NCBI RefSeq assembly: GCF_028858725.1
Contig: NC_084790.1
Location: forward strand, 28,189,031 to 28,253,030
Reading direction: 5' to 3'
From: Colius striatus
Lineage: Eukaryota > Chordata > Aves > Coliiformes > Coliidae
Length of the DNA: 64,000 bases
Below the pieces are notes generated by a model. That model saw only the letters and a list, made by a program, of their open reading frames with translations. It did not search any database and had not been told where the DNA came from. Below are positions 1-13,700 of this stretch, piece after piece. Within the stretch, counting starts at the first letter, position 1. Each line of letters starts with the position of its first letter. A program made the translations under genes and the position numbers.

Positions 1-1552
1 TTGTGTAAACCACATTGAGTGACACTGATTGTACTTCTAACCTTCAATTCACAAACAAGTAGAAGAATAAATGAATTATTTTAAAGTCCAATCAAACCTT
101 TCCAAACCTGAGGGGTTTTAAGATACGGATTTTATTTTTACATGGTTGGTGATTCAGAATAATCCAACTATTATCTGTGGTTACTGTATGCTGGTTGTAG
201 CTGTGATACACCTGTGTGCACTGCTTGCACTTAATTCAGACAGTAAATTTTTGGTAGGAATGTAGATTTCTCTTCTACAGGAAAAGTTAGTCTACACATT
301 TGTCAAGATTTATGTTTGTGTAATTTTTGTTAATAATGGATATAATCAAAAAACCATTATTTTTGAAGGAAAAACATGATATCTATGATACTTTTTATGA
401 CTAGAATATGAGGGGGTTGTTGGAAAAAAAAATAGTTTTTAAATTATTTTATTTAATAATTTCTTTATTGTGGCCACAGAACAATAAACTTCTGTCTTTC
501 ACAGATGGTTACACAGTGAACAAGTCTAGAACTAAACTGTAATAGAGAAAATGGCTTCATGAACTCAATATTCACTCATGAGGTGACCTAGGGCACGGCA
601 AGCTCAACAGTGAGATCCTGATTCTGAACTGGGTTGGGTTTTGTTCGTCGGTGGTTTTTTAACATGTAATGTAGAATACATTTTAGGACTATCTCATTAA
701 ATCCTTTGTGGATGCCGACTTTTCCCAGGTTCAGGAAATAACTATTTTGTGGAATAAACTTCTCTGAAGTGTTTTTAAACACAAAGAGCCTTCTGTTTCA
801 GGATATCCATCAGGTGCTTTTCATGGGAGGCTGGGAGCAAGTGCTGAAAGAGTCACCACACTCATGCCTTGTTCTTACACTTCTGCCCACCCACTGTCGG
901 AGCAACTGTTAAGGCAGAGGTCTGTCCCCAGACAGTAGTTACTGTGTTGCAATAGTTGACAGTCATAAATATCAGTGTAGCAGAAGAGTTACACACAAGA
1001 ACCATCTGCCGTACCCAGTTACCCTTTTTGACTAACTCTGTCACAGAGGCTATTGTTGACGCAGGAGCATGTCATCTGTGTTCAGTGTCCTAGTCCGTCA
1101 AACCTGTTCCACTGCAATGAGGTAAACCAACTGTAATTCTCACATATAAATAAGGAACTGGAACCTAACACTTACGGAGCTGTTTGACAAGAAAGTCAGA
1201 CCCTCCTATTTTTATGGCAAGGGTCTCTGAACGCCAAGGTAGAACCAAAGAAATTTTAGCAGTGGCAACACTTTCAGGTCCCTGCTGCTCTCAATTTCAG
1301 CACCACATTAACTGCTCTGTTGTCTCTGATCTTATTTCTGAGGCTGATTAAGGAACGGCACAGATCATCATACCCACTTACTATCAAGATATACTTGTCT
1401 TTTGACAAATATACTATGTGATTATGAAAAGTCTTCTGTCTTCATAGTGTTCTCCATGCAAAGATCACTTTAGTATGTGGATGAAAACCTTGTTTAACCT
1501 CATCTTCCTTTATGTATGTAGACCCATGAAGCTAACACTGTTTCTTCAACAG
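1..1552 (+). other. MCC: MCC intron (3' part, window starts inside it)
   Basis: This stretch precedes the first MCC exon in the window and ends in an acceptor (tttcttcaacag at 1541-1552). Short open frames on both strands have no recognisable domains and no codon pattern. I see no repeat family in it. The upstream MCC exons lie outside the window. Confidence 0.7.
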
Positions 1553-1759
1553 GAGGAGATGGCAGAGCTCAAGGCACAGCTTTACCTGCTAGAGAAGGAG
1601 AAGAAGGCATTGGAATTGAAACTGAGCACTCGAGAAGCCCAGGAGCAGGCCTACCTCGTCCACATTGAGCATTTGAAGTCTGAAGTGGAAGAGCAAAAAG
1701 AGCAGAGAATGAGGTCTCTCAGCTCAACCAGCAGTGGAAGCAAAGATAAACTGGGCAAG
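1553..1759 (+). CDS. MCC: MCC coding exon (69 codons)
   Basis: The acceptor is ttcttcaacag before 1553 and the donor is AAG/GTCAGG at 1760. It is phase 0 at both ends. It encodes a coiled-coil segment followed by a serine-rich stretch ([17 protein letters not shown]). The frame stays open upstream into the intron, but the acceptor and homology place the exon start at 1553. Confidence 0.92.
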
Positions 1760-4700
1760 GTCAGGAGACAAGTTTCCAGAATGGGCATAAACAGAATTTA
1801 CTGTAACCCACCCCTCCCTGTAGCAGTCTTTAGCCTCTTTTGTCTATATGTACATTTTTTCTCTCTTCTCCGATTGTTGGGTTCTTTCATTCTGTGACTT
1901 ATAAGGACCTTGCAGAACTCCTGTTAACTACGGACTAAAACAAGGTTGTCATTTTGGGTAGAAGTGTAGCAAAGCCTTTCTTGCCAAACATACACACTGC
2001 TGTGTTGTGCCTTGCCTGCTGCCGCTCCTTGGAAATAGAAGAGAGTCAAAGCACTCCCTGCTTGGGACACAAAATATGAAAAATTAGAGCTCATTTCTAT
2101 GAAGCAGTTGGAGCATTGTAATGACAGACTCTTTTTCCAAGTCAGACAGTTTGTAATGATTTGAGAGTAAAAACTTTCTCCCCCTTGGTGTAGTGCAAAA
2201 TAAAGAGATGCATTGGCATTAGTAATTTACATGAGGAAATAATGATACCTGGAAAAGCTTTAATCCTGTTATTTTAGTTCTATGTCCCCAGAAAACCTTG
2301 GTAATATGTTTTAAAACAAAATCCAGAGCTGACATGTAACTGTGTTTTTCTTATTTGTTTCTGGCAAGTCATCATCTGAATTATTTGATTCAGTATTTTT
2401 TTGTTTCAAATGTGGTGTCAAAGTAATGTAAGGCACCAGCAGTGATGCACAGTGTAGCAGAATTCTGCAAGTGGGTGATCTATAATGGTTTAGGTAGCAT
2501 TTAGGAGGATTAGTGAAGCGCTAATCTGTCTGTTTCTTGGTGTGTTGGTACACTGCCATGTCGTTGTGACATTGCAACATTTATCTTGCCTCTGCTTTAA
2601 AGTTAGCTGTGAACTAAGGTTTTTAGAATTTTCTCATCAAAGTGGTGAGTAACTTCAAATTAGGTGTCCTTTTCTCTTTCCTCTTCCCTCAGGAGTGCAG
2701 CGATGGCACAGCAGCACCACCACTAACACTGGCTGAACTAAGGCCGTACAGCGAGAGCGAACTGGCAGCCGAGCTAACCAACGCACTTCGGCGGTAAGCA
2801 GCTTCCTTCACCAGAGGGACAGTTTGCTCTGCAGGTCCAGGCCAAGCTCTAGTTCTGAGCCTTCACTCTTACCCTCAAGTGGCGTTAAGAGTGATCATGG
2901 GTTTTCCCCCATGAGAAGGAAAAGGATCGAGGTTCTCCTACCCTTCCCCTCTCTTTTTCTCTTGTTCTTCAGCAGACAAAAGGTTCTCTAAAGCTCAAAT
3001 TAACTGTATCCCTAAAAAACCCTCAAAATGCCAGCTATGTCCATGTTCAGGCCAGAATATGAGACACAAAATAGTGACATGACTTGCTTGAGGGCATGCA
3101 GAAAACCTTTGGTGAGGACAGGATTTGAAGTGGGATCTTTGGTTAAGGAGGTTGGTCCCAAATGAGAACCAGGTAGGAGTTATTGGAGAGGGAATTGCAG
3201 TGATTTTCGTGATTCAGATGCTGCATTCACCTCCTGAGTATGTAAGTAGAGCCACAGTTCAATTATGAACAATGTTGTTTTTTAAATCTTTAGCTTTGCA
3301 ATGAGAGAGAAAATTGGTGTCTTGACAAACTGCTTTTATCAATGGCCAGATTTTAAGCCAAAGCTTTCAGTGCAATTATACATTAACTAAGTATTTGTTT
3401 GTGCAGCAGTTTTCACTGCAGCAGCTACATGGTAAACCTCATGACAAAGATATTCGCTGTTTCAGTAGCTACTTCAGTACTTGTTCCACCTTTTCTAAGA
3501 CACAGCTATCTGATACCTCATCTGGTTATTGTATTTAGCACCTGTCCAAAATGCTACTGAGAATTTTGGCTGAGAAGAGCATATTTTGCTTTTCTGATAT
3601 TTACGCCCTCTCTAATGGTGGAATGCTCTCTCAGATAGCTGTGGTATTTGATTCCTGAAGTGTTTTTTTTCATAGGTGCATCTTTACAGTGTGCGCCTAG
3701 GGACACCTAAGACTAAAAGGCATTATGTAAATATGTAAGATCATTACCACCACAGAATTGGTACATCTCATACCATTTACTTAATAGTCTGGCAGTTGCT
3801 GAATATTTCTTATTCTTGATGCAGGAAACCAAGGGACCAAGTGGATTTAACTCTTTGCTCTTAGCATGTGTCAGTGCTGTGAAGCTCTTCCCACTTTTAT
3901 GGGAAAACATGTGCTGGCACTGTGTGTGAACCAGGAGAGATCCAGGTGGCTCCCCTGGCACCCTCCTCACCCACCAAAATGAAAAATAGACCAAAATGAA
4001 AAACAACTGACTATCGCACACTGAGTCTACTTTCTAGAGGCTACATTTAAATGCCAGTGTTCAGTAGTGTTTCAGCATTGGTGGCACTTAGTGCAGACAT
4101 CCAGCAATTGGACCTATCTGTCTTATTCCAGACAGTACACTCTGGTGCAGGGGACAGCAGCTGCAAGGATAGGGGCAAAAATCCATTTGTTCTTGAGTCT
4201 TTCTGTTTGTCAGAGAATATGGTGTCAATCAGCAACCCTGTTTGCTGCTTCCTCCCCATCCTGTCCCCATCCCAGAAACCTGGGAGCTCCCCTCTCTGCT
4301 GCTTTCCCATTCTGTCCTTCTGTTGTTGCAGAACTGGCAGGTTTTTCTCAGTTAATTGAATGAGAGTGAAACTCAAATACAGCAGTTTGGATGTTGGTGT
4401 GGTTTGGAAACACTTAATTGTTCATAGTCTACAAATGGCTTTGCAGCAGAACAGTCTCATGCACATAGACAGCCTGTCTTCTCCCCACAGATGTGGATTT
4501 TCTCGTAAATCTGGAATCCAGCAGCATTTTCTGAGGCTCCCCAAGTTGTCACTGGTAGTGCTCACCAGCAGAAATTCAAGGCAGGAGCAGTTCTTAATTT
4601 ATGGTTTAATAATAATTATAGTTATTGTTTAATAATATTTTATTTATTATTATTTCACAATAATTTATTAAACTATATATTATATATGAATTATGTATAA

Positions 4701-7700
4701 TATATTCTATAATCTATTATATTATATATGTATATTATTTATGAAATTATATATTATAGGGTATAAATTCCCAGTGCTGGAGAGAGTCCAGTGCAGGGCC
4801 ACCAAGATGATCAGGGGACTGGAACATCTTTCATATGAGGAAAGGCTGCAGGAACTGGGGCTGTTTAGTCTAGAAAAGAGGAGACTGAGGGGGGATTCTC
4901 ATTAATATTTATGAATATCTAAATGGTGAATGTCAGGAGGTTAGGGCATCCCTTTTTTCTATTGTATCTAGCAGCAGGACAAGGGGTAATGGGATGAAGC
5001 TGGAATACAAGAAGTTCCATTTAAATATAGGAAAAAACAATTTTACTGTTCAGGTGAGGGAGTAGTGGCACAAGCTGCCCAGGGAGAGTGTGGAATCTCC
5101 TTCCTTGGAGGTCTTCAAGACCCACCTGGACATGTTGCTATGCAACCTGATCTAGGTGAACCTGCTTCTGCAGAGAGGTTGGACTAGATGATCTCTAAAG
5201 GTCCCTTCCAACCCCTACCATTCTATGATTCTATAATGTATTTTGTTCTAGTAGGACTCAGCGTTTCCCATAAGCAGTGTTCAGCTCTAAAACCCATCAT
5301 ATGGGACTCCCACAGAAATTGCTTTTCTCTCCTATGACCACCATGCTAACTAGTAGAAATGTAAACCATCTGCAAGTTCCATATTGTAAAAGTTACATCT
5401 GGATTTGTGTTGTTGCAGGCTAAGGCCACTAATTTAGAGACATGTCCAGTTTCAGCCAAACATCAATACTTTCTGCCAGGGACTTCAGGAATTTTTTTTC
5501 CTCTTTCTCCCTTCTTGATGAAATGATGGAATGTGTCAATGGACACAAAGCCTCTTGAGTTTTTGCTTGAGTCTGACACATCCATAAATGAGCTTGTTGG
5601 CAGGAAATACTTTATTCTTGAGATGGCAAAAATTTAATCCCAGCAGCCTTGTGGCCTGGCACTGATGCTTCAATGATTGTGCCAGAGGCCAGTTTCATGA
5701 GAGGATCTGATTGAATACCCCAAAGTCAGGCACATCACACAGTTCCTGAGGGAAAGCATCTTCCTTGTTCTTGGATTCTGTTCTGCTGCAGGGGGAGCAC
5801 AGAGTTTGCAAGTTAGTAGGCATTGTATTAGTGAGGGCAGGAAGAAGGCAGTTAGAATTTCAGACAGCAAATGCTTTTGTTTTAGCAGGATGATAATGGT
5901 GATACAATGAAACACTTTTTTTCTGCTAAATTCTTTAATTCTATGAAAAATGGGCAAGCTGGCAAGACTGAAGCTTCTCCCTCTCCCCAGGCCTTTGTTG
6001 ATTGTTAAGGCCCTCCTACAGTCTCTTCTTCTATTTGCAGTTGCTGATAGCTTTTCTGTCTGCATAGGGTTGTGTTTTGTGTATGTCTTTAGAGAATCCT
6101 TCTTAAGTGTTAAAATATTTGGGCAGGAAGGATCTGACAATACCAGGTAAGAGCCCTGGCAGACACTTTGTAACCAGACTGACTGTTCAGACCTCAGCTG
6201 AGTCACCAGTTGACACAAATTGCGGCCTCTGATGGCTGTGCAGGTTTACAGGGATCCTGTCAGTCTTTATCTCCCTTATGAAAGGGTGACTTTCCATCTG
6301 GCAGCACAACAAAGAACCTATCTATTTACCATGTCTGATCGCCTTTGAACTGAGAGATAACCTGATAAGTCATGTTACTAATTGGGAAATTCTCTCAACA
6401 GAACGTACATTGTGCACAGAGCTGTGGTCCTGCCTCTCTGGAAGTGGAAACTGCAGCTATTTCTAGCAGAACAAAGAAAATTCTTCCTATTGCAATAGCG
6501 TGTCTCTTGAGACACAGTAATGTTCTTTGCAGTCTTAGGTCCTCATGACTGTCCAAAGACCAGAACCCTGTGTTGTGCCAAACCTCTTGTCTTAAGAGAG
6601 CAACTATTTCAACAGAAAGCTGTGCCAAGGCATGGCAGTGGCTGTCTCCTGATGCAGTGTCAGACAGAGGTAAATCAAGCCAACTTCTTTTGTTTTAAGC
6701 TTCCACATACTTCATGTGATGACATCTTTGCTTGGCATGTTTTCAAAGGCCATCTTTATTGTCTTGATAGCAGGGTCCAGGAGTGGGTAGAAGCATTTCT
6801 GAAATGTCTTGGCCACTGGTAAAGGTATCTTGGAAATGAAAAGAGAAACTCCTAAAACACACCATATTGTAATGATTCAGGTTGAAAATGGCTCTTCAGA
6901 ATTGAATCAGGAAAATCCTCTTTCTGTTTGGTTGACATACAGGAGGAGCATACAGTGGAGGGAGGCAGGGGCTAGTATTCAGGAGTTACTGATGAGCTTT
7001 CCCAGTGCATAGCCAGCTGCGTTTTGTCAGCTACATTTGTGTGTTTCTATTCCCTTGTTATCACATCTATTAAATGGGGAGATAGGCAACTTTGAGACAT
7101 TTGAAAGCCAGAGACTGGCATGGATTGCAGTGATTGCAAATTTCAGGTACCTCTTGTCTTTTTTTTTCTGACTGTGCAGTCTCCTGTTGTGGTTTCCCTT
7201 GGCCGCCTGGGGGTTTGGGAGGCATGGCCTGTCTCTGGAAATCCCCCTGGAGAGCCCTGCTGAGCGGAAAAATTCTCGCAAGAAGAGCAATGACTCACAC
7301 TGACATTAGGGACAGATTTCCTCAGAGGTGCCCCTGCGTGCGTCACAGAGAGCCATCGTCTTTCTTTTTCTCTATTTTTGACACAGAATAAGTAGTTCTC
7401 TTTACCAGTGTGTGGTTATTTGCACTGCAGAGCTGCTGTGCACTTGGATATAATCATCACAGGGAGCTCCAAATAGCTCCAGGTCTGGAGAGCTTCCAGG
7501 CCGGGCTGGCAGAGCTGGGTGGGAGGTTTGAGCTGTGAGCGTGGCAGGCATGCTACTGCCTCCCACCAGGCCTGCTCTCCCTTTTTGGTGCCTGTCTGTT
7601 GTTTCCAGGACCACACCTGGCCTGTCTTCCCGCTGCTGGTGGTAAAACACATGCCTGTGGTTTTTTAAATCTGCTCTAAGCATCTGACAATCGGCAAAAA

Positions 7701-10700
7701 AAGTCATTCAGCATCTTAATGCCAGCAGAGCCTTTTGTAAAGCACAGTCCTGCCATCTCTGTGATCAGAAAAGGCCATCTCTGCATGGGTGGCAGACAGC
7801 ATGCCTGTTCTCAAGCCCACTGATGCCTGAGGAGGTGTCAAACTAGAAGATGTGGCATTTGAAGAGGTCAATTTTAAGGCTCTTTTGGCATTTTCATAGT
7901 GTTGTTTTGTTGCCTCTTTAAAGAACATTTATTCTATGGTATATTAGTTGTTTTCCTAAGCAAAGTGGCCAACCCAGAGCAGTGAGGCAAGCACTCATTC
8001 AAATTGGCTTGGAGATTCTGCATACCAGCCTGACTTAAGATGTTCCTTTAGACCGCTTATTAAAAGAGAATTTATCTGCATTCCTTTTAAATGTCCAGCT
8101 ATTATCTCCTGAGCAAAGAGGAGTCGCATACCTAGAAAAAACAATCACCTCTCACCCTTTTCAGCTGGAACTGGGAAGGGCAGAGAAGAGGGGTGAGGAA
8201 ACTGTGCCAGGCATAAAACAACAGGAGGATATTAGGAAAGAGACAAGGAGCAAAGTGTGGAATGGAAAGTGTGTGCCTCTCTTTCAAAGCTGGGACTGTG
8301 CCAGGAGGCAAGGGGCCACGGCAGGAGGTGCTTCTTCTCCCTCTCCAAAGCACCTCTTCCTGGGGGCTGGCCAGCCGACATGGATGCCTGTGCCAAGGAA
8401 ACCTTGGGCCTCTATCCCCCTGGCCTAGCTGCAGAGCTGCTGCATCAGGGCTTTGTGCACACAATGTTCAGAGGGAGACACTGAACTGAAACTAAAACGG
8501 TGCCATTGAGGAGCCAGAATTTACAGGGGTTTGTCACAGGAAATGCTCTGTGTTGGGTAAAAGTATGTTCCTATAGGTAAAAGGAGTGTCAGGACAGAGG
8601 ATATTCAGGCCCCAGAGGCCCCAAACTCCTCCATCTGTCTGTGGGAAACTTTCTTACCTCCTGATTTGGAGAGAGCTCATCGCTTCTCTTTTGCTCCAGA
8701 TTAGGCAAGATGTGGGTGCTCTTGAGCTCAGGACAGAGGAGCAATAGTTTGTGCTTTCACAAGAGGGAGAGTTAGTTGGGTACACTCCAAGACAGGGGCA
8801 GAAAAATCAACTTTTTGCCTTCCAGGGAAGAGCAGCTTCCTGTTTGCAGCACTGGGGAATTCTCAACCAAATGAGCAAGGGCGGGAAAATCTGCCTGGGG
8901 AATACTTCTGGCATATGGAATCTGAACATGTAGGGAAAAGCTGACACAGGAGGGAAAATATAAGGTGTGCAAGACATTGTTTACATTATTCTGGACCAAA
9001 CACGGTGTCATTGTGTGGAGGCCGAATTGACAGAAACTGCAGAAGTGTGCCTGATGTTATATAATTTCCTTTACATCTCTGGCAAAATTCAGGATACTCT
9101 GTAGCAGTAGCCTTGAGACCAGAGTGAACATTAGGCCCTGTCCACTCTCCTTCCTATTCAAACCATCCTGTAAGTCTAAAACAAAAAGTCCTTGAAAACC
9201 CCTTAGCAACTGCCCACTGCCTGTTTTGATTGTGAAAGTACAAAAGTAAGGTCTTTGTTACCAGTGTATTGGGCATTTCACTGAAAATAGTGGTTTTAGC
9301 AGCTGTTGGACTAGACTGTAGGCCTCCAAATATTCTGAGCTTTACCTGGGAAGGGTGCACTCAGAAACTTCTCCAGTTGACTTCTCAAGTGCCTGGCAGC
9401 AAAGAGCTCTGTTGTTGGAAGCAAGCTGTGCCCTGAGATTATAAGCTTGTTCCCTTCCCTGGGAATATGTACTCATTTTCTCAGTGTTTTCTGCAGTTCC
9501 AGCAGCAGAAGCCAGTTGGAAGAGGAACTGTTGGGAGCAAAAGGTGTGTTGACTTCTGCAGTCCAAAATTTACTTGTGACTTGGAGGCTCACAGAAATTG
9601 TTTTCCTAAAAATACTTGCTTCTTTTTCCATTCTATCATCAAAATACACATGTAAATGCCTTTTCAGGATACATGGTGGTCTGTATTACAGTCCTAGGGC
9701 ACAACAGCAGTGTGAGTTTGGTACAAAAACTTCTGTGCAAGTTCGCTCTTCAGACTAGAGAAGACAGTCCAGCAACAGAAGACCATGCCACAGCCATATG
9801 GCAATCCTTGTCGGTAGGATGTACCTATGATTATCACAGCAAACATAGTTCCATCCCTGATTCGCAGCTTTGACATGTTCTCATCCTGCAAAAATGCTGC
9901 ACATGACTAGGACTATTGTTTTAAAATACTTTGTCATCTTAAGCCTGTAGTGGCTGATTCTTTGTGTCCTGTTGATTTGTAATAGCAGTCAGGGAAATGA
10001 ATTAGTGCTAGAAAACCCATAAAGGCATCTAACACTGCAGTTCATTAAAGAAACACAAATAGCACTATCACTCCCATTCACTGACCAACTAAGCAAGCAG
10101 TTTCAGAAAGACACAAATAAGGACAATTCTTTCTGCCCATACTTAGGTAATGAGTGATAGAAATGGGAGAAGTGGGAAGAGTTAGCATCATGAGGCATGG
10201 GTTTTTTAAAAAGGGAGAGAGCATTTGATGGCCACACAGTATGGTACAGCTCTGAGGTCTGTCATCTGCTACTAAAATAGAAGGTGCAAAATTCTGGGGA
10301 AAGCCTTATATGTTCTTTGAATGTGATAGTCATTAACCAAGTGTGTACGCATTTCCCGGACTAGCCCAGGGTATTTATTGTGCTTTTACCATTGCTGCTA
10401 TGTCCATTTACTCAGGTGTTACTTGTTCTGTGAAATGACTCTTGAAGTAAAGAGTTAGGCATAGAATCACGGAATGGGAGGGGTTGGAAGGGACTTCTAA
10501 AGGATCCCTCTAAGGGATCATCTAGTCCAGCCTCCCTGCTAAAGCAGGTCCATCTAGATCAGGTCACACAGGAACACGTCCAGGTGGGTTTTGAAAACTT
10601 CCAAAGAAGGAGACTCCACACCCTCTCTGGGCAGCCTGTGCCAGAGCTCAATCACCCTTGCAGGAAAGAAACTTTTCCTTATGTTTAAGTGGAACTTTTG

Positions 10701-13700
10701 GTGTTCCAGCTTGTGCCCCTTGTCCTGTCACTGGACACTACAGAAGAAAGTGCCACCCCATCCTCTTGACATACATCTTTTAAATAATTGTGTTAATGAG
10801 TTCCTCCCTTAGTCTCTTCCAGGCTGAACAGCCCTAGTTCCCACAGCCTTTCCTCATAAGAAAGATGTTCCATTCCCCTGATCATCTTAGTGGCCCTGCG
10901 CTGGACTCTCTCCCGAAGTTCTCTGTCCCTCTTTAGCTGGGGAGCCCAGAACTGGACACAGGACTCCAGATGAGGCCTCACCAAGGCAGAGGAGAGCTGC
11001 CCTGGACCTGCTGGCCACACTCCTCTTGTTGCATCCCAGGATGCCATTGGCCTTCTTGGACACAAGGACACATTGCTGGCTCATGTTCAATTTATTATCA
11101 ACCAGCACTCCCAGGTGTCTCTCTGCAGGTCAACCCCCAGCCTGTACCGGTGCATGGGGTTGTTCCTCCCCAGGTGCAGGACTCTGCACTTGTCCTTGTT
11201 GAACCTCATGAGGTTCTTCTCTGCCCAACTCTCAAGCCAGTTGAGATCCCACTGAATGGCAGCACAGCCTTCTGGGGAATCAGCCAGTCCTCCCAGTTTG
11301 GTGGCATCAGCCAACTTGCTGAGGGTACACTCTGTCCCATCATCCAGGTTGTTGATGAAGATGTTGAACAAGACTAGTCCCAGAATTGACCCCTGTGGAA
11401 CTCCACTGGCCACAGGCCTCCAACTTGATTCTGTGCCATTGATCACCACCCTCTGGGCTCTGTCATTCAGACAGCTCTCCATCCACCTCACCATCCACTC
11501 ATCCAAGCCACACTGCCTGAGCTTTCTGATGAGGATGTTATGGGAAACAGTGTCTAAAGCCTTGCTGAAGTCAATGTAGATGACATATGCTGCTCTCCCC
11601 TCATCTAGCCTAGTCAGGCCATCATAGAAGGATATTAGGTTGGTTGAGCAGGATTTCCCCTTGGTGAATCTGTGGTGACTCCCCCTGTTAACCATCTTTT
11701 CCTTCATGTGTTTTGAGATGGCATCCAGGATGAGTTGTTCCATCCCCTTTCCAGGGATGGAGGTGGGGCTGACCAGCATGTAGTTTCCTGGGTCCTCTTT
11801 CTTGCCTTTTTTGCAGACTGGAGTGACATTGGCCTTTCTCCAATCCTCAGGCACCTTGCCTGTCATCTTTCAAAAATTATGGAGAGTGGCTTAGCAATCA
11901 CATCATCCAGCTCCCTCAGCACTCATGGGTGCATCCCATCAGGACCCATGGATTTATGGGTGTCCAGCTTGTTTAACAGGTCTCTAACCCCCTCATCCAC
12001 CAAGGGAAGGTCTTCCATTCTCCAGACTATCTCAGTATGCCCCTGGGCTGGGCATCCCAAGGGCCGGCCTTGGCTGTAAAGACAAAGAAGGCATTCAGTA
12101 GCTCTGCCTTCTATGCATCTTCTGTCACCAGGGCACCCTCCCCATTCAGCAGTGGGCTCACATTCTCCCTAATCTTCGTTTTGCTGCAGATGTACCTGAA
12201 GAAGCCCTTCTTGTTCGCCTTTACTTCCCTTGCCAGGGTTAATTACAAAAAGGCTTTTGTCTTCCTGGTTTCATCCCTATGTGCTCTGGTAACTTTCCTA
12301 TACTCTCCCCACGTGGCCAGGCCCTTTTTCCACTTTCTGTAGACTTCTTCTCCCCGAGTCACTCCAGCAGCTCCTTATTAATCCATGAAGGCCTCTTGCC
12401 TTCTTTTCCTGATTTTTCACTGATCTTGGGCATTAGAGGAACTCGTGCTTGAAGACTGACCAGCTCTCTTGGCACTCCTACCTTCTAGAGTCCTATCCCA
12501 TGAGATTCCTCCAAGCTGGTCTTTGAAGTGGCCAAAGTCAGCTCACCTGAAGTCCAGGGTCACAGTCCTGCTTCGTGTCTTGCTTCTGCTATGCAGGATC
12601 TTGAACTCCACCATCTCACTGTCACTGCAGCCAAAGTTGCCCCCAACCTTCACATCCTCAACCAGATGTCTTAAACTGGGAATGTAAGTGTAAAAGTAGA
12701 TCTCTGTGTGGTAGATGTACGTTTCAAAGATCTTGGGACATTTCAGCATGTGCGATCAAACTGCCCATTGTTTTCCCTGAGATTAAGGTGAGAGTAGGCA
12801 CTAGCTAGTGCTGGTTTCATTGACTTCAAAGTATCAAGAAAAGCTAGAAGCACTGCATGGATCTCATCAGTTCAGGGAATACATATGTTTTACTGGTATA
12901 AACATAAATTTGAGGCACCTATAGATTTTAAGGATTACCCGCTGTTACTTGTTTAGCTAGATGGTTCAGAACTAGGATCTGAAAGTAGTTTAACTTGCCT
13001 GTGGAGGTCCAGGATGTTTACCACTCCAGTAGCTCTGTATCTTTGGCAAGCAGCAAGACAAAGATGCTACAGGCTAAAATGTAAAGAAATACCTCTTGAT
13101 GTTTAGGAGAGTTTGCACTCAATATGACTAGTCAAAAGATGTGAGTGCAAAACAAGACAAAAGGTGATGTAATAGTTTTATCAGGTAACAGTCACCACAG
13201 CAACCTACCATGCATGACAGGTTCCTCCAAGTCTCTCCACTGTGTTTCTTTTCCACACAGCTTTTGTTACAGCAGGTGTGTTGAAGACTTGATCTGTAGT
13301 ACACTTGTGGCTCTGTATGGCTTTCCCATAGGACTGCATGCAGTGTCTTCTCAACTATTCCTTTTCTAGCACATGGTTTTTAGTTCTCTCTCCCCATTCA
13401 AATGCTGTGAATGTGTATTCCCTTGGATTTGCTGTCAGTGCTAGGTGGATATGCTGAGCACAGTGCTGCTGAGCTTTCCCCAGAGCCTCTGGCTTTGGTG
13501 TCCTTTGAAGCAGACAAGCACCAAATTTAACCTAATCTGTTCTACCATATCAGTAGTGCTACACACACATTAGATAATGGGTCTGGCCTCTGCCTGGTCT
13601 TATCTTATTTGTCACCTCTCACAAGTGAAAACTGGATGTTTTTGTTTCCAGTTTCTTTGTGGAACACAGATTTTGACTGTAGACTGTGCTGAGTCTTTCT

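Noticed and set aside
1475..1552. Upstream extension of the MCC exon frame to an ATG at 1475
   Set aside because: The frame is open by chance through the intron end; a clear acceptor (cttcaacag) and homology begin at 1553.
5670..6218. 182-codon - strand open frame in the MCC intron
   Set aside because: No recognisable domain or codon pattern, and no splice context. It is most simply a chance frame.
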